A stretch of 59,082 nt of DNA from an uncultured Bacteroidota bacterium (GCA_902635965.1 CACPQA010000012.1:1-59082); one strand, 5' to 3'. Shown: positions 1-10,249, numbered from the stretch's first letter. Numbers and translations: made by a program. Notes: generated by a model not told the origin, from the letters alone.

Positions 1-343
1 AGCTTTTAAACGTAAATGTTGGTCTTATATTAGCAAATAGACCTAATTTTTTTCTCATTTTTAAGAGTCCTTGCTCAGGTCTTACTTTTGCTGATGGGTT
101 ATTATCAAACTCAGGCAAACCTATTGCCCCAAATAGAACAGAATCAGAATTTAAGCAAAGATTATGGGTTTCATCAGGATATGGATCTCCAGTTTTGAAA
201 ATAGATGCTGCCCCTACAATTCCTTCATTAAATAAAAACTCATGTTCAAACTTATCACCAATCGCCTCACATACCTTCTTAGCTTCTCTTATTACTTCTG
301 GTCCAATTCCGTCCCCTGGCAGAACTGCTATTTTTTTTTTCAT
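1..343 (-). CDS. leuB: 3-isopropylmalate dehydrogenase LeuB, N-terminal part
   Basis: This is the first 114 codons of an isopropylmalate/isocitrate dehydrogenase-family enzyme; the rest lies beyond the window edge. The start reads [17 protein letters not shown], the family's nucleotide-binding N-terminus, and later [13 protein letters not shown] and the [13 protein letters not shown]-type stretch (here [13 protein letters not shown]) are visible. LeuB oxidatively decarboxylates 3-isopropylmalate with NAD in leucine synthesis and can do the same for 3-methylmalate in the citramalate route to isoleucine. Its ATG overlaps the stop of the upstream cimA by four bases (ATGA), so it is the last visible gene of a leuA-leuC-leuD-cimA-leuB operon read on the minus strand. 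The family call is secure. Substrate is inferred from the operon. Confidence 0.93.
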   Translation of the reverse strand, partial: MKKKIAVLPGDGIGPEVIREAKKVCEAIGDKFEHEFLFNEGIVGAASIFKTGDPYPDETHNLCLNSDSVLFGAIGLPEFDNNPSAKVRPEQGLLKMRKKLGLFANIRPTFTFKS

Positions 344-1878
344 TTATTTGTATCAATTGAGTTTAACATTTTTTCAGTTGCTTTTATAGCAGAAACAGTT
401 TGGTCAGAATCAAACCCTCTAGTTGTAAATTCAAACGAAGTGTTTTTCCATGTTATAATTGTCTCACAAAAAGCATCTGAACTACTTCCTGGAGGTATAT
501 GCACAAAATAATCCACTAACTCAGGAAGGTTCATTTTTTTTGTTTTAAAAATTTTTTTCAATGCATTAAAAAATGCATCGAATTGACCATCTCCAGACGC
601 ATTTTCCTCAATTATTTCTCCATAAAAATTAATTGAAATTGTAGTAGAGGGCTTTAAACCTTTTGAATGAGTTAAAACATACGAATGAATCTTGATATTA
701 TTTCTTTTATCTTCACTGTCCAGTACATCTGAAATAATATAAGGTAAATCAGATCTAGTAATTTTTTGCTTCTTATCTCCAAGCTGAATAACTCTCTGAG
801 TAACTTTTTTTAAATCTTCCTCATTTAAAGTAACTCCCAACTCTTCAAGATTTTTTACAACATTTGCTTTACCAGACATCTTACCGAGTGCGTAACTTCT
901 TTTACGTCCAAATCTTTCCGGTAGTAAATCATTATAATATAGATTTTTTTTATTATCTCCGTCGGCGTGAATACCTGCTGTTTGTGTAAACACATTTGAT
1001 CCAACAATTGGTTTATTTGGAGGAATTCTATAACCTGTAAATGTTGAAACCAGTTGGCTAACTTTATAAAGTGAATTTTCCTTGATATTTAATTTAACAT
1101 TTGGGATGAAATCATTTATAGCAGCAACTGTACTTTCTAGAGCTACATTACCGGCTCTTTCACCCATTCCGTTTACAGTAAGATGTATTCCTTTAATTCC
1201 ATTTTTAACCGCTTCAAGAGTATTTGAAACACCTAAATCATAGTCGTTATGACCATGAAAATCAAAATGAATTTTTGAATATTTTGTGGTAATCTCATTT
1301 ATAAAACTTGCGGTTTTTTTCGGTGTTAGAATTCCTAGCGTATCTGGTAACATCACTCTTTTCACAGTCGTATTTGATAAAAAGTCGAGTAAAGAGAAAA
1401 CGTATCCTTTAGAATTTTTCATCCCATTACTCCAATCTTCTAGATAAACATTTGTTAATATCTCATTTTTATCTGCTTTATCTAATATTTTACTAATTTT
1501 TTCAAAGTGTTCTTGGGGTTTTTGATCTAGTTGATTTTTCAAGTGATTTAATGATCCTTTAGTGAGCAAATTTTGGACTTTACATCCGGCTTTATTTATC
1601 CATTCTAAGGACAGTCCGTTATCCAAAAACGTCAGTACTTCAATCTTTTCTAAATCACCCTCTTCTTTAGCCCAATCACAAATCTTTTTGACTGAATTAA
1701 ATTCGCCGACAGATACTCTAGCAGAGGCTATTTCAATTCTATCAATAGATAACTCATTAATTAATAATTTTGAAATAGTTAGTTTTTCGGAAGCAGAAAA
1801 TGAGACACCGGATGTTTGTTCACCATCTCTAAGGGTCGTGTCCATAATTTCAATATAATTGTTTGCCAAAGAGTTCAT
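340..1878 (-). CDS. cimA: (R)-citramalate synthase, CimA type (LeuA family with regulatory domain)
   Basis: This 512-residue protein has an N-terminal TIM-barrel of the isopropylmalate/homocitrate synthase family ([16 protein letters not shown] near residue 12; [28 protein letters not shown]) and a C-terminal LeuA dimer/regulatory domain from about residue 380. From memory it resembles the Leptospira citramalate synthase closely, including [13 protein letters not shown] and YLEDWSNG. CimA condenses pyruvate with acetyl-CoA to citramalate, opening a threonine-independent route to 2-oxobutyrate and isoleucine through LeuCD and LeuB. I place the start at ATG 1878, one base after the leuD stop; an upstream in-frame TTG at 1902 would run into leuD. 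A dedicated LeuA sits in the same operon, which supports a separate role. It could instead be a second, feedback-regulated isopropylmalate synthase. Confidence 0.82.
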   Translation of the reverse strand: MNSLANNYIEIMDTTLRDGEQTSGVSFSASEKLTISKLLINELSIDRIEIASARVSVGEFNSVKKICDWAKEEGDLEKIEVLTFLDNGLSLEWINKAGCKVQNLLTKGSLNHLKNQLDQKPQEHFEKISKILDKADKNEILTNVYLEDWSNGMKNSKGYVFSLLDFLSNTTVKRVMLPDTLGILTPKKTASFINEITTKYSKIHFDFHGHNDYDLGVSNTLEAVKNGIKGIHLTVNGMGERAGNVALESTVAAINDFIPNVKLNIKENSLYKVSQLVSTFTGYRIPPNKPIVGSNVFTQTAGIHADGDNKKNLYYNDLLPERFGRKRSYALGKMSGKANVVKNLEELGVTLNEEDLKKVTQRVIQLGDKKQKITRSDLPYIISDVLDSEDKRNNIKIHSYVLTHSKGLKPSTTISINFYGEIIEENASGDGQFDAFFNALKKIFKTKKMNLPELVDYFVHIPPGSSSDAFCETIITWKNTSFEFTTRGFDSDQTVSAIKATEKMLNSIDTNK

Positions 1879-1879
1879 T

Positions 1880-2476
1880 TTAATAAGGTCTTTTGGCTGC
1901 AAATTTTTTGATTTCAGATTTCATATTTAACAAGTAGTCAATATCGTCGAAACCATTCATCATATTTTCTTTTTTGTATGGGTTGATTTCAAATTTTTCC
2001 TTGTGTGAGATGCCAAAGATTGAAACTTCTTGTGTAATTAAATTTATTTTTATTTTAGTTTTTGGTTTATTTTTAATTGAATTAAAAATCATCTGAAGAA
2101 AATCGTCGGATATTTGTACTGGTAAAACTCCAATATTTAAGCAATTATTTTTAAAAATGTCAGCAAAAAAACTTGAGATAACACATCGAAACCCATAATC
2201 ATAAATTGCCCAAACAGCGTGTTCTCTAGAAGATCCTGAACCAAAATTTTTCCCTGCAACGAGTACTTTTCCAGAATAGTTTTTATTATTTAAAACAAAA
2301 TCTTTTTTTAATGTGTTATCTTGGTTATATCGCCAGTCTCTGAAAAGATTTTTATCAAAATCTATTCTTTCTGTTGCCTTTAAAAATCTTGCTGGGATAA
2401 TCTGATCTGTATCAACATTTTCAATTTCTAATGGAACTCCTGTGCTTTCTAATATTCTGAATTTTTCGTAAGGCAT
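1880..2476 (-). CDS. leuD: 3-isopropylmalate dehydratase small subunit LeuD
   Basis: LeuD is the small, swivelling subunit of isopropylmalate isomerase. It works with LeuC to convert 2-isopropylmalate to 3-isopropylmalate and probably also citramalate to 3-methylmalate. The 198-residue length is normal. The substrate-loop motif FGSGSSREHAVWAI is intact near residues 77-90, and the N-terminal NVDTDQIIPARFL matches the family. The ATG at 2476 begins two bases after the leuC stop, and the cimA ATG follows one base after this gene's stop, so the subunits are almost certainly made from one mRNA. Confidence 0.96.
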   Translation of the reverse strand: MPYEKFRILESTGVPLEIENVDTDQIIPARFLKATERIDFDKNLFRDWRYNQDNTLKKDFVLNNKNYSGKVLVAGKNFGSGSSREHAVWAIYDYGFRCVISSFFADIFKNNCLNIGVLPVQISDDFLQMIFNSIKNKPKTKIKINLITQEVSIFGISHKEKFEINPYKKENMMNGFDDIDYLLNMKSEIKKFAAKRPY

Positions 2477-2478
2477 AA

Positions 2479-3876
2479 TTATAATTTTCTAGGATCAGTA
2501 ATTTTACCCGTTATAGCAGCAGCAGCCGCCACTGCTGGACTTGCGAGAATCGTTCTAGCACCTGGTCCCTGTCTTCCCTCAAAATTTCTGTTTGAAGTAC
2601 TAATCACATATTTTCCAGGTGGGATTTTGTCTTCGTTCATTGCAAGACAAGCTGAGCAACCTGGCTCTCTTACTTTAAATCCAGAAGCTTCCAAATCCTC
2701 TAAGATACCTTCATTTTTTATTTGATTTAAAACGCGGTGTGAACCCGGAACAAGCCATGCTATAACATTATTGGCTTTTCTGAATCCTTTTGTTATTTTT
2801 GAAAATGTTCTAAAATCTTCAATTCTTCCATTTGTGCAGCTTCCTAAAAAGACATAATCAACTTTTTTTCCAAGCATTTTATCACCAATTTCATATCCCA
2901 TATACTTAAGGGATTTAGAGTATGATGAATAATTTCTTTTTTCTGAATCAATTTTAGGTATTTTTCCAGATATACTAATCCCCATCCCTGGATTGGTTCC
3001 AAAAGTAACCATTGGTTCAATATCCGATGAATTGAAGTCAAATTCTTTGTCAAAAACTGCTCCTTCATCAGTATGAAGGGTAGACCAATATTTAGTTGCC
3101 TTAGATAAATTATCCCCCTTAGGAGTGTATTCTCGGTTTTTTACATATTCAATCGTCTTTTTATCAGGTGCAATTAATCCTCCTCTAGCACCCATCTCAA
3201 TTGAAAGATTACAAACAGTCATTCTTCCTTCCATACTCATATCGGAAAAAACATTCCCACTATATTCAACAAAATACCCTGTTGCACCAGAGGTGGAAAG
3301 TTTAGAAATTATATAGAGGGCAACATCTTTTGGAGTTACAGAATCCCCAAGCTTACCATTAATATTAATTCTCATTGATTTAGGTTTTGGTTGCATAATA
3401 CATTGAGTAGAAAGTACCATTTCCACTTCGGAAGTTCCAATTCCAAATGCAATAGCTCCAAATGCCCCGTGAGTTGATGTGTGTGAATCACCACAAACGA
3501 TAGTAGTTCCTGGAAGAGTTATTCCTGACTCTGGACCAATAACATGAACAATTCCGTTTTTTTTATGACCTAATCCCCAAAACACAATATCGTGTTTTTT
3601 AGTATTGTCTTGAAGAGTTTGAAGCTGTTTAGCAGATAGAGGATCTTTAATTGGCAAGTGTTGATTAATAGTTGGAGTATTGTGATCTGCAGTAGCAAAT
3701 GTTAGATTTGGATACATAACATTCTGTCTTCTATTTTTTAATCCTAAAAAAGCTACAGGACTAGTAACCTCGTGAATTAAATGTCTGTCTATAAATAAAA
3801 CATCTGGGCCATTGTCAATCTTTCTAACTACGTGGGAGTCCCATATTTTATCAAAAAGTGTTTTTTTATTATTCAT
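2479..3876 (-). CDS. leuC: 3-isopropylmalate dehydratase large subunit LeuC
   Basis: LeuC is the aconitase-family catalytic subunit of isopropylmalate isomerase and carries a 4Fe-4S cluster. The cysteine ligands are visible in FLGSCTNGR and in [16 protein letters not shown], and [21 protein letters not shown] is the aconitase-family substrate signature. The 465-residue length is normal. The gene lies three bases downstream of leuA and two bases upstream of leuD. The enzyme acts in the cytoplasm in leucine synthesis and, given cimA in the same operon, probably in isoleucine synthesis too. Confidence 0.97.
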   Translation of the reverse strand: MNNKKTLFDKIWDSHVVRKIDNGPDVLFIDRHLIHEVTSPVAFLGLKNRRQNVMYPNLTFATADHNTPTINQHLPIKDPLSAKQLQTLQDNTKKHDIVFWGLGHKKNGIVHVIGPESGITLPGTTIVCGDSHTSTHGAFGAIAFGIGTSEVEMVLSTQCIMQPKPKSMRININGKLGDSVTPKDVALYIISKLSTSGATGYFVEYSGNVFSDMSMEGRMTVCNLSIEMGARGGLIAPDKKTIEYVKNREYTPKGDNLSKATKYWSTLHTDEGAVFDKEFDFNSSDIEPMVTFGTNPGMGISISGKIPKIDSEKRNYSSYSKSLKYMGYEIGDKMLGKKVDYVFLGSCTNGRIEDFRTFSKITKGFRKANNVIAWLVPGSHRVLNQIKNEGILEDLEASGFKVREPGCSACLAMNEDKIPPGKYVISTSNRNFEGRQGPGARTILASPAVAAAAAITGKITDPRKL

Positions 3877-3879
3877 AAT

Positions 3880-5034
3880 TTAAATATTAGCAGCTTTAAC
3901 TATCTTTTGAATGTCATCATCATAAATTTCTTTTTTTATATCTGCTAATTTTAAAAACTCCTTATAAATAATATCAAGTTGAATTTTGCTCAATTCAAAA
4001 CCAATATTTTTAGCCCTGTATGCAAGTGCTGCTCTACCACTTCTGGCTGTTAAAATAATTGACGATTTATCAACACCTACATCCTTAGGGTCAATTATTT
4101 CATAAGTTTCTCGATTTTTAATTACACCGTCCTGATGGATGCCAGAACTATGAGCGAAAGCATTTGACCCAATTACTGCTTTGTTTGGTTGAACAATTAT
4201 TCCCATTAAATCGGATACCAAAAGACTTGTGCTATATAGGTATTTAGATTTTATAGATGTTTGAAGCTTAAGTGAAGGGTGTTGTCTTAATATCATCACA
4301 ACTTCCTCTAAAGATGTATTTCCTGCTCTTTCACCTACTCCGTTGATTGTACACTCAATCTGTCTAGCTCCGCTACTTACCCCTGAAATTGAATTAGCTG
4401 TAGCTAGACCCAAGTCATTATGACAGTGACAAGATATAATAGCCTTATCTATATCCTTTACATTTTCTTTTAAATATTTTATTTTTTCTCCGTATTCTTC
4501 TGGCAAACAATAGCCAGTTGTGTCTGGAATATTTAAAACTGTCGCACCAGCCTTAATTACTTCTTCACAAACTTTTGCTAAAAAATCGTTTTTAGTTCTC
4601 CCCGCATCTTCTGCGTAAAACTCAATGTCCTGGACTTTACTTTTAGCATATCTCACAGCTGAGGTTGCTCTCTCTAAAATTTTTTCTTTAGTGGAATTAA
4701 ACTTATGCTTAATATGATAATCGGATGTACCTATTCCGGTGTGAATTCTTGGACGTCTAGCATCTTTAAGGGATTCTGCAGCAACATCAATATCTTTTTT
4801 AACAGCTCTTGTAAGTCCACATACTTGAGAATTTTTAATAAGTTTAGAAATTTCTTCAACGGATTTAAAATCCCCAGGACTTGATACAGGAAATCCAGCT
4901 TCAATAACATCAACCCCCATTTCATCCAATCTTTCGGCTATAGAGAGCTTACTTTTAGTGTCTAGCTTACATCCAGGAACCTGTTCACCATCCCTTAATG
5001 TTGTATCAAAAATATATACTTTATCTTTTGCCAT
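3880..5034 (-). CDS. leuA: 2-isopropylmalate synthase LeuA, short form
   Basis: LeuA condenses 2-oxoisovalerate with acetyl-CoA, the committed step of leucine synthesis. The 384-residue protein holds the TIM barrel ([13 protein letters not shown] near residue 9; [28 protein letters not shown]) but ends where the C-terminal leucine-binding regulatory domain of the long (about 520-residue) enzymes would begin. It is the first gene of the leu operon on the minus strand, followed by leuC after three bases. Without the regulatory domain it may escape classical leucine feedback, or be controlled through the second synthase in the operon; this is inference. ATG 5034 gives the expected N-terminus. 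Confidence 0.93.
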   Translation of the reverse strand: MAKDKVYIFDTTLRDGEQVPGCKLDTKSKLSIAERLDEMGVDVIEAGFPVSSPGDFKSVEEISKLIKNSQVCGLTRAVKKDIDVAAESLKDARRPRIHTGIGTSDYHIKHKFNSTKEKILERATSAVRYAKSKVQDIEFYAEDAGRTKNDFLAKVCEEVIKAGATVLNIPDTTGYCLPEEYGEKIKYLKENVKDIDKAIISCHCHNDLGLATANSISGVSSGARQIECTINGVGERAGNTSLEEVVMILRQHPSLKLQTSIKSKYLYSTSLLVSDLMGIIVQPNKAVIGSNAFAHSSGIHQDGVIKNRETYEIIDPKDVGVDKSSIILTARSGRAALAYRAKNIGFELSKIQLDIIYKEFLKLADIKKEIYDDDIQKIVKAANI

Positions 5035-5044
5035 TTAATAATAA

Positions 5045-5052
5045 CAAAATTA
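5045..5052 (-). promoter_or_regulatory. Candidate Bacteroidota -7 box of the leu operon
   Basis: On the minus strand this reads TAATTTTG, a full match to the Bacteroidota -7 consensus TAnnTTTG, with its last base ten bases before the leuA ATG at 5034. I see no convincing TTTG-type -33 box at the usual distance. The implied leader is very short, so no leader peptide or attenuator fits in front of leuA from this promoter. Confidence 0.4.
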
Positions 5053-5165
5053 ATATTTATTACTCAATAGGGTACTAGTTATTATTTTTTTAATTATTAT
5101 TTTCAAGAAAATTTAATTTTATTTAAACCTTTATATTCATTAACTTTACAGAAATTTTTGTTCCA

Positions 5166-6746
5166 ATGTCCAAACAAAATAAAGAAAATCTTTTTCTTTT
5201 AATTAAATCTTTGTCTAAATCAGAAAAAAGACAATTTAAATTGTTTGTAGGCAGAGTAAAATCCAACAAAGATTCAAAATTTATTAAATTATTTAATCTT
5301 CTAGACAAATCAACTAAATACGACGAATTAGGAATTCTCAAAAAAAATTTTGTCACAAAGCAACAACTCTCTAATCTCAAAGCTCATCTTTATAGTCAAA
5401 TACTTCAAAGTTTAAGAATGAACCCAATGTTACAAGATAATAGGATGATGATAAGAGAACAAATTGATTTTGCTACAGTTTTATATCAAAAGGGTTTGTA
5501 TAAGCAAAGTTTGAAAATATTAGAAAAGGGAAAAAATATGTCTATTGATTTAGACGAAAAGTATTCTGCCTTTGAAATTGTTGAAATTGAAAAATTAATT
5601 GAGTCTCAGTATATAACTAGAAGCATGAGTAACAGAGCAGACAAATTGATTAACCATTCAAAATCTCTATCTGCTGAAAACAATTTGTGCAGTAGTTTGT
5701 CAAATCTATCCTTGCAATTATATGAAAGATTGATAAAAGCAGGTTATGCAAAAAGTGATGAAGAATTTAGAGAAATCACAAAGTTTTTTTTCGAAAGATT
5801 GCCGAAGGTGAAATACAATAAACTCGGATTTAGAGAAAAAATGTGGTATTGTAAAGTGAACGTATGGTATAGTTTGCTAATACAAGATTTTTTGTCTAGT
5901 TATAAATTTTCGAGAAGATGGGTTGATTTATTTGATTCTAAAACATCTATGATTCCTTCTCACCCTGTTTTCTATCTAAAAGCTAATAATTTTCTTATGG
6001 AAGCTTTAGTATTAATAAAGTATCCAAAGAAGTTTAAAGAGGTTTTGGTAAAATTTGAAGAAATTGTGTATTCTAATTTATTCCCAAAAAATGATAACAT
6101 ATCAACTTTAACTTTCCTTTATTTAACAAACAATCATTTAAATCTTCTTTTTATGGAGGGTAAATTTCAAAATGGATTAAAAATGATTCCTGATATATTG
6201 TCCAAAATTGATAGTCTGAAAATTCATATTGACCCTCATCATATAATGTTAATTTATTATAAGATTGCTTGTCTTTATTTCGGTTGTGATCGATATGTAG
6301 ACTCAATTAAATATCTAAATCTTATTATCAAAAACAAAGAGTTGAAAATGCGTGAAGATTTATTGTGTTTTACTAGGGTGCTTAACTTGGTAGCTCATTA
6401 TGAAGCCGGTTTTGATTATGATATCGATAAACATATAAGAGAAACATACAAATTTTTGCTTAAAATGAATGATTTACATGAGGTTCAAAAACTGATGATA
6501 AAATTTGTTAGAAATTTAGGAAACATATATCCCCATGAATTAAAGAAGAATTTTAAAAGTTTACACAAAGAACTAAAACCATACGAAAATGATCCCTATG
6601 AAAGGAGAGCATTTCTATACTTAGATATTTTATCCTGGTTGGAAAGTAAAATTTTTAATAAACCTATTTCAAAAATCATACAAGAAAAAGCTTCTAAAAA
6701 CTTACCCCTTCGCAAGCTCCCCAAAGAGAGTCTCTTGGACATTTAG
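5166..6746 (+). CDS. Conserved hypothetical helical-repeat protein
   Basis: I do not recognise a named family for this 526-residue protein. It has no signal peptide or membrane segment and looks almost entirely alpha-helical. It is rich in Lys, Leu, Ile and Phe, with repeated paired-helix stretches such as ATVLYQKGLYKQSLKILEKG and YYKIACLYFGCDRYVDSIKY that resemble degenerate TPR units. The N-terminal 70 residues (SLSKSEKRQFKLFVGR) look like a separate helical domain. Related full-length proteins of unknown function are, as far as I recall, common in Flavobacteriia. It starts a plus-strand unit divergent from leuA. Its last 53 bases overlap the 3' end of the convergent pseudouridine synthase gene. 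A cytoplasmic scaffold role is possible but unproven. Confidence 0.8.
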   Translation: MSKQNKENLFLLIKSLSKSEKRQFKLFVGRVKSNKDSKFIKLFNLLDKSTKYDELGILKKNFVTKQQLSNLKAHLYSQILQSLRMNPMLQDNRMMIREQIDFATVLYQKGLYKQSLKILEKGKNMSIDLDEKYSAFEIVEIEKLIESQYITRSMSNRADKLINHSKSLSAENNLCSSLSNLSLQLYERLIKAGYAKSDEEFREITKFFFERLPKVKYNKLGFREKMWYCKVNVWYSLLIQDFLSSYKFSRRWVDLFDSKTSMIPSHPVFYLKANNFLMEALVLIKYPKKFKEVLVKFEEIVYSNLFPKNDNISTLTFLYLTNNHLNLLFMEGKFQNGLKMIPDILSKIDSLKIHIDPHHIMLIYYKIACLYFGCDRYVDSIKYLNLIIKNKELKMREDLLCFTRVLNLVAHYEAGFDYDIDKHIRETYKFLLKMNDLHEVQKLMIKFVRNLGNIYPHELKKNFKSLHKELKPYENDPYERRAFLYLDILSWLESKIFNKPISKIIQEKASKNLPLRKLPKESLLDI

Positions 6747-7395
6747 CGGTAAAACTTAATTTTTTCTTTGTCACAGGATGAATGAAGATTATCTCTCTAG
6801 AGTGTAAATATATACTAGATTTCTTGTTTGTCCTTCTCGCACCATACTTAATGTCTCCTTTTATCGGAAAACCATGATAGGCCATCTGACATCTAATTTG
6901 GTGGTGTCTCCCCGTATCAAGCTCAACTTGAATTAAAGAATAATTTCTTAATTTTTTTATTAGTGAATAAGTTAAAACGGCTTTTTTGCTTCCCTCCAAT
7001 TCTGTTTTAGAAATAAAAGATTTATTTTTTTTTTGATTTTTGTAAACCCAATTAATTAGTTTTTCTCGCTTTGGAATATTTTTTCCTTCAACTATGGCCC
7101 AGTATTTCTTAAATACTTCTCTGTTTTTAAATTGTTTATTTAGCCTAGATAGTGCTTTTGATGTTTTTGCAAAAACCATAACTCCGCTTGATGTTCTGTC
7201 AAGTCTATGGACTAAACCCAGGTAAATGTTTCCTTGTTTTTTTTTTGTTATTTTCAAGTAACGTTTTATAATATCCAGTAATGTAATATCACCGGTCTTA
7301 TCTCCCTGTACTAAAAGTCCGGGTTGTTTATTATAAATTATTAAATGATTGTCTTCGTATATGAGATTTTTTTTTATTAATTCAATATTGTTCAT
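6694..7395 (-). CDS. RluA-family RNA pseudouridine synthase
   Basis: This 233-residue enzyme isomerises uridine to pseudouridine in rRNA or tRNA. The catalytic-aspartate motif [16 protein letters not shown] is intact in the first half, preceded by [13 protein letters not shown] and followed by the family's [22 protein letters not shown]-like region. There is no S4 domain in front, so it belongs with the short RluA/TruC-like members, and the exact target cannot be read from sequence. I use ATG 7395, which overlaps the panB stop by 14 bases; an ATG at 7425 would extend further into panB. The gene follows panB in one transcript. Its 3' end overlaps the convergent gene ending at 6746 by 53 bases. 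Confidence 0.9.
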   Translation of the reverse strand: MNNIELIKKNLIYEDNHLIIYNKQPGLLVQGDKTGDITLLDIIKRYLKITKKKQGNIYLGLVHRLDRTSSGVMVFAKTSKALSRLNKQFKNREVFKKYWAIVEGKNIPKREKLINWVYKNQKKNKSFISKTELEGSKKAVLTYSLIKKLRNYSLIQVELDTGRHHQIRCQMAYHGFPIKGDIKYGARRTNKKSSIYLHSREIIFIHPVTKKKLSFTAKCPRDSLWGACEGVSF

Positions 7396-8197
7396 TACTA
7401 TTTGGAAAGTTTCCTTTTTTAACATCGTTGCAGTAATTTTTTACAGCTTTATCAATTAACGAATCCAAATCAGCATATCTTCTTAGAAAACGAGGACTGA
7501 ATTCCTTGTTCATGCCAAGCAGGTCATTAACAACAAGTACCTGTCCGTCAACATTTTTACCAGCACCAATACCAATAATGGGAATCCTTAATTTTGATGC
7601 TATCTTAGAAGCGAGTTTTGCAGGGATTTTCTCTAAAACAATTCCAAAGCAACCAATTTCCTCCAATAGTAATGAATCGCTTATTAGTTTTTCAGCCTCA
7701 ATTTTTTCTTGTGCTCTAACAGTATATGTTCCAAATTTGTAAATTGACTGTGGAGTTAGTCCAAGGTGACCCATAACAGGAATACCAGCCTGTAATATTC
7801 TTTCAATTGACTGTTTTTGCGACTCACCTCCTTCAAGTTTTACTGCATGTGCCCCCGACTCTTTCATTATCCTTATAGCAGATTTTAGTGCACTATTAGA
7901 ATCTGATTGATAACTGCCGAACGGTAAATCAACAACTACAAGAGCTCTATTTGTAGCTTTAACAACAGATGTTGCATGATAAATCATTTGATCAAGCGTT
8001 ATAGGCAGAGTTGTTTCATGACCAGCAAAGACGTTAGAGGCTGAATCTCCCACTAAAATTACATCTATACCAGATCGATCAATAATTTTAGCTGTTGAAT
8101 AATCATAAGCTGTCAGCATGGAAATTTTTTCACCATTATCCTTCATTTCAAATAATGATTTAGTGGTTACTATTCTGTATGTCTGTTTCTTTCTCAA
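7382..8197 (-). CDS. panB: 3-methyl-2-oxobutanoate hydroxymethyltransferase PanB
   Basis: PanB transfers a hydroxymethyl group from methylene-tetrahydrofolate to 2-oxoisovalerate, giving ketopantoate for coenzyme A synthesis. The 271-residue length is normal and the metal- and substrate-binding motifs are clear ([59 protein letters not shown]). The start is TTG at 8197: the first in-frame ATG comes 17 codons later and would remove the conserved RIVTTKSL segment. The gene uses 2-oxoisovalerate, an intermediate shared with the nearby leu operon. The pseudouridine synthase gene overlaps its 3' end. A -7 box at 8228-8221 would give a leader of about 18 bases. Confidence 0.95.
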   Translation of the reverse strand: MRKKQTYRIVTTKSLFEMKDNGEKISMLTAYDYSTAKIIDRSGIDVILVGDSASNVFAGHETTLPITLDQMIYHATSVVKATNRALVVVDLPFGSYQSDSNSALKSAIRIMKESGAHAVKLEGGESQKQSIERILQAGIPVMGHLGLTPQSIYKFGTYTVRAQEKIEAEKLISDSLLLEEIGCFGIVLEKIPAKLASKIASKLRIPIIGIGAGKNVDGQVLVVNDLLGMNKEFSPRFLRRYADLDSLIDKAVKNYCNDVKKGNFPNSNEQY

Positions 8198-8220
8198 ATT
8201 TATTTTAGAAAAATTTTATA

Positions 8221-8228
8221 CAAATTTA
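8221..8228 (-). promoter_or_regulatory. Candidate -7 box of panB
   Basis: On the minus strand the sequence is TAAATTTG, a full match to TAnnTTTG. A TATTGG sequence about 17 bases upstream could be a weak -33 element. The distance to the TTG start of panB (8197) is compatible with a leader of about 15-20 bases and so supports that start codon. Confidence 0.45.
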
Positions 8229-8265
8229 AATTTTTATATCATTATCCAATAAATATACCAAAATC

Positions 8266-8280
8266 ATGACAGTATGTCAT
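8266..8280. promoter_or_regulatory. Perfect inverted repeat upstream of dnaK, candidate operator
   Basis: ATGACA-GTA-TGTCAT is a perfect 6-bp inverted repeat with a 3-bp spacer. It ends 11 bases before the sigma-54-like promoter of dnaK and lies between dnaK and the divergent panB. The symmetry suggests a dimeric regulator. It is not a CIRCE element, which has 9-bp arms and a 9-bp spacer. The protein that binds it cannot be named from this window. Confidence 0.5.
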
Positions 8281-8291
8281 TTTCTATATGA

Positions 8292-8306
8292 TGGCATAAT
8301 GATTGC
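8292..8306 (+). promoter_or_regulatory. Sigma-54-like promoter of dnaK
   Basis: TGGCATAATGATTGC matches the -24/-12 promoter consensus TGGCAYR-N4-TTGC, with GG at 8293-8294 and GC at 8305-8306 exactly ten bases apart. The expected transcription start about 12 bases downstream (near 8318) leaves a short leader before the dnaK ATG at 8330. No TAnnTTTG box is seen between 8228 and 8330 on this strand. The match is direct; use by RpoN is inference. Confidence 0.5.
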
Positions 8307-8329
8307 CGAATTTATCTTAAAATCTTATT

Positions 8330-10243
8330 ATGAGCAAAATTATTGGTATCGATTTAGGAACAACAAATTCTTGTGTTTCAGTGATGGAAGGTAAAGAACC
8401 TGTTGTTATCCCTAATGCTGAGGGTAAAAGAACAACACCATCTGTAATCGCATTCGTAGAGGGTGGTGAAATTAAAGTTGGTGATCCCGCCAAAAGGCAA
8501 GCGGTAACTAACCCAACTAAAACTGTAGCATCAGTGAAACGCTTTATGGGAAATAAATATTCAGAATCTTCTAAAGAAGCGTCTACTGTAGCATACAAAG
8601 TTTCTAAAGGTGACAATAATACACCACGCGTGGATATTGATGGAAGATTATACACACCACAAGAACTATCTGCAATGATTTTGCAGAAAATGAAAAAAAC
8701 AGCTGAAGATTATCTTGGGCAATCCGTTGCTGAAGCGGTTATTACGGTCCCAGCATATTTCAATGATTCTCAAAGGCAAGCAACCAAGGAAGCTGGAGAA
8801 ATAGCGGGTTTAAAAGTACAAAGAATTATTAATGAACCCACTGCTGCAGCGCTAGCTTATGGACTTGATAAAGGAGGTTCTGACAAGAAAATAGCTGTAT
8901 ATGATCTAGGTGGAGGGACTTTTGATATATCTATTCTCGAGTTAGGTGATGGCGTTTTTGAAGTTTTGTCGACCAATGGTGATACTCATTTGGGAGGTGA
9001 TGATTTCGACCAAGTACTTATCGATTGGCTTGCTGACCAATTTATGAAGGATGAAGATATCGATCTGAGAAAAGATCCTATGGCCTTACAGAGACTTAAG
9101 GAAGCAGCTGAAAAGGCAAAGGTTGAATTATCTTCATCCACACAAACAGAAATTAATTTACCATACGTTACAGCATCCCCATCAGGACCCAAGCACTTAG
9201 TTACTAGTTTGACGCGTTCGAAATTTGAGCAATTATCTGACGATTTAGTTAAAAGATCAATATCACCAGTGAAAAAAGCATTAAAAGATGCAGGCCTTAG
9301 TACTTCCGACATTGATGAGGTCATTTTAGTAGGAGGCTCAACTAGAATTCCTATCATCCAAACTGAAGTAGAAAAGTTTTTTGGGAAAAAACCCTCTAAA
9401 GGTGTTAACCCAGATGAAGTTGTTGCTGTTGGTGCAGCTATTCAGGGAGGAGTTTTAACAGGTGATGTTAAAGATGTTTTACTTTTAGATGTTACCCCTC
9501 TTTCGTTAGGTATTGAAACTATGGGAGGTGTTCTTACAAAACTTATAGATGCTAATACAACAATACCTACTAAAAAGTCGCAGATTTTTTCTACTGCCGC
9601 TGATAACCAACCATCTGTTGAAATTCATGTATTGCAAGGAGAGAGATCAATGGCCGCAGACAATAAAACAATTGGAAGATTTCATCTTGACGGTATACCT
9701 CCAGCACCAAGAGGAACACCACAAATAGAGGTTACTTTTGATATTGACGCCAATGGAATAATTAAAGTTACTGCAGCAGATAAGGCAACAGGAAAATCAC
9801 AAGACATAAGAATAGAAGCTTCTTCTGGACTTACTGAAGAGGAAATCGAAAAAATGAAAAAAGAAGCCGAAGCCAACGCTGAGGCTGATAAAAAGGCTAA
9901 AGATGAGGTTGATAAACTAAATAGTGCTGACCAAATGATTTTTCAGACTGAAAACCAGCTTAAAGAATTTGGGGATAAACTCTCAGCAGATAAAAAGAAG
10001 CCCATTGAGGATGCTTTAAAAGAATTAAAGACTGCACATCAAAGCAAAGATCCTAAGCTGATTGACTCTTCCTTAGAGAAGATTAATAATGCTTGGAAAG
10101 CCGCTTCAGAAGAGATGTATAAAGCTCAAGCCGATAGTCAAAACCAATCCAAAAACGGAAGTAAAGAATCACAGCAGAATACTAACAAAGGTAAGTCTGG
10201 AAAAGATGATGTACAGGACGTAGATTTTGAAGAGGTTAAATAA
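8330..10243 (+). CDS. dnaK: Chaperone DnaK (Hsp70)
   Basis: DnaK is the ATP-dependent Hsp70 chaperone that binds exposed hydrophobic peptides in the cytoplasm together with DnaJ and GrpE. All 637 residues of a standard DnaK are present. The ATPase domain carries [17 protein letters not shown] at the N-terminus, [14 protein letters not shown] in the middle and VGGSTRIP further on. The substrate-binding domain contains the [15 protein letters not shown] stretch, and the lid ends in a Gln/Asn/Ser-rich tail and DVDFEEVK. dnaJ and grpE are not adjacent, so the gene is probably monocistronic. It is preceded by an inverted repeat and a sigma-54-like promoter and followed by a strong terminator. GC content is somewhat higher than its neighbours, as expected for a highly expressed gene. 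Confidence 0.99.
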   Translation: MSKIIGIDLGTTNSCVSVMEGKEPVVIPNAEGKRTTPSVIAFVEGGEIKVGDPAKRQAVTNPTKTVASVKRFMGNKYSESSKEASTVAYKVSKGDNNTPRVDIDGRLYTPQELSAMILQKMKKTAEDYLGQSVAEAVITVPAYFNDSQRQATKEAGEIAGLKVQRIINEPTAAALAYGLDKGGSDKKIAVYDLGGGTFDISILELGDGVFEVLSTNGDTHLGGDDFDQVLIDWLADQFMKDEDIDLRKDPMALQRLKEAAEKAKVELSSSTQTEINLPYVTASPSGPKHLVTSLTRSKFEQLSDDLVKRSISPVKKALKDAGLSTSDIDEVILVGGSTRIPIIQTEVEKFFGKKPSKGVNPDEVVAVGAAIQGGVLTGDVKDVLLLDVTPLSLGIETMGGVLTKLIDANTTIPTKKSQIFSTAADNQPSVEIHVLQGERSMAADNKTIGRFHLDGIPPAPRGTPQIEVTFDIDANGIIKVTAADKATGKSQDIRIEASSGLTEEEIEKMKKEAEANAEADKKAKDEVDKLNSADQMIFQTENQLKEFGDKLSADKKKPIEDALKELKTAHQSKDPKLIDSSLEKINNAWKAASEEMYKAQADSQNQSKNGSKESQQNTNKGKSGKDDVQDVDFEEVK

Positions 10244-10249
10244 ATAATT

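Noticed and set aside
1879-1902. Upstream TTG start for cimA at 1902
   Set aside because: It would place eight extra residues over the leuD end; ATG 1878 directly follows the leuD stop and suits the family N-terminus.
5035-5165. Leader-peptide attenuator in front of leuA, as seen for his
   Set aside because: The space between the -7 box and leuA is too short, and no Leu-rich short ORF or terminator is present.
8266-8280. CIRCE/HrcA site at dnaK
   Set aside because: The arms are 6 bp with a 3-bp spacer, unlike the 9-N9-9 CIRCE element.
8317-8655. Long antisense ORFs within dnaK and other genes (for example 8317-8655, 17515-17994, 33248-32961)
   Set aside because: They lie opposite strongly conserved coding regions, have no start-region signals and look like shadows of the codon pattern.
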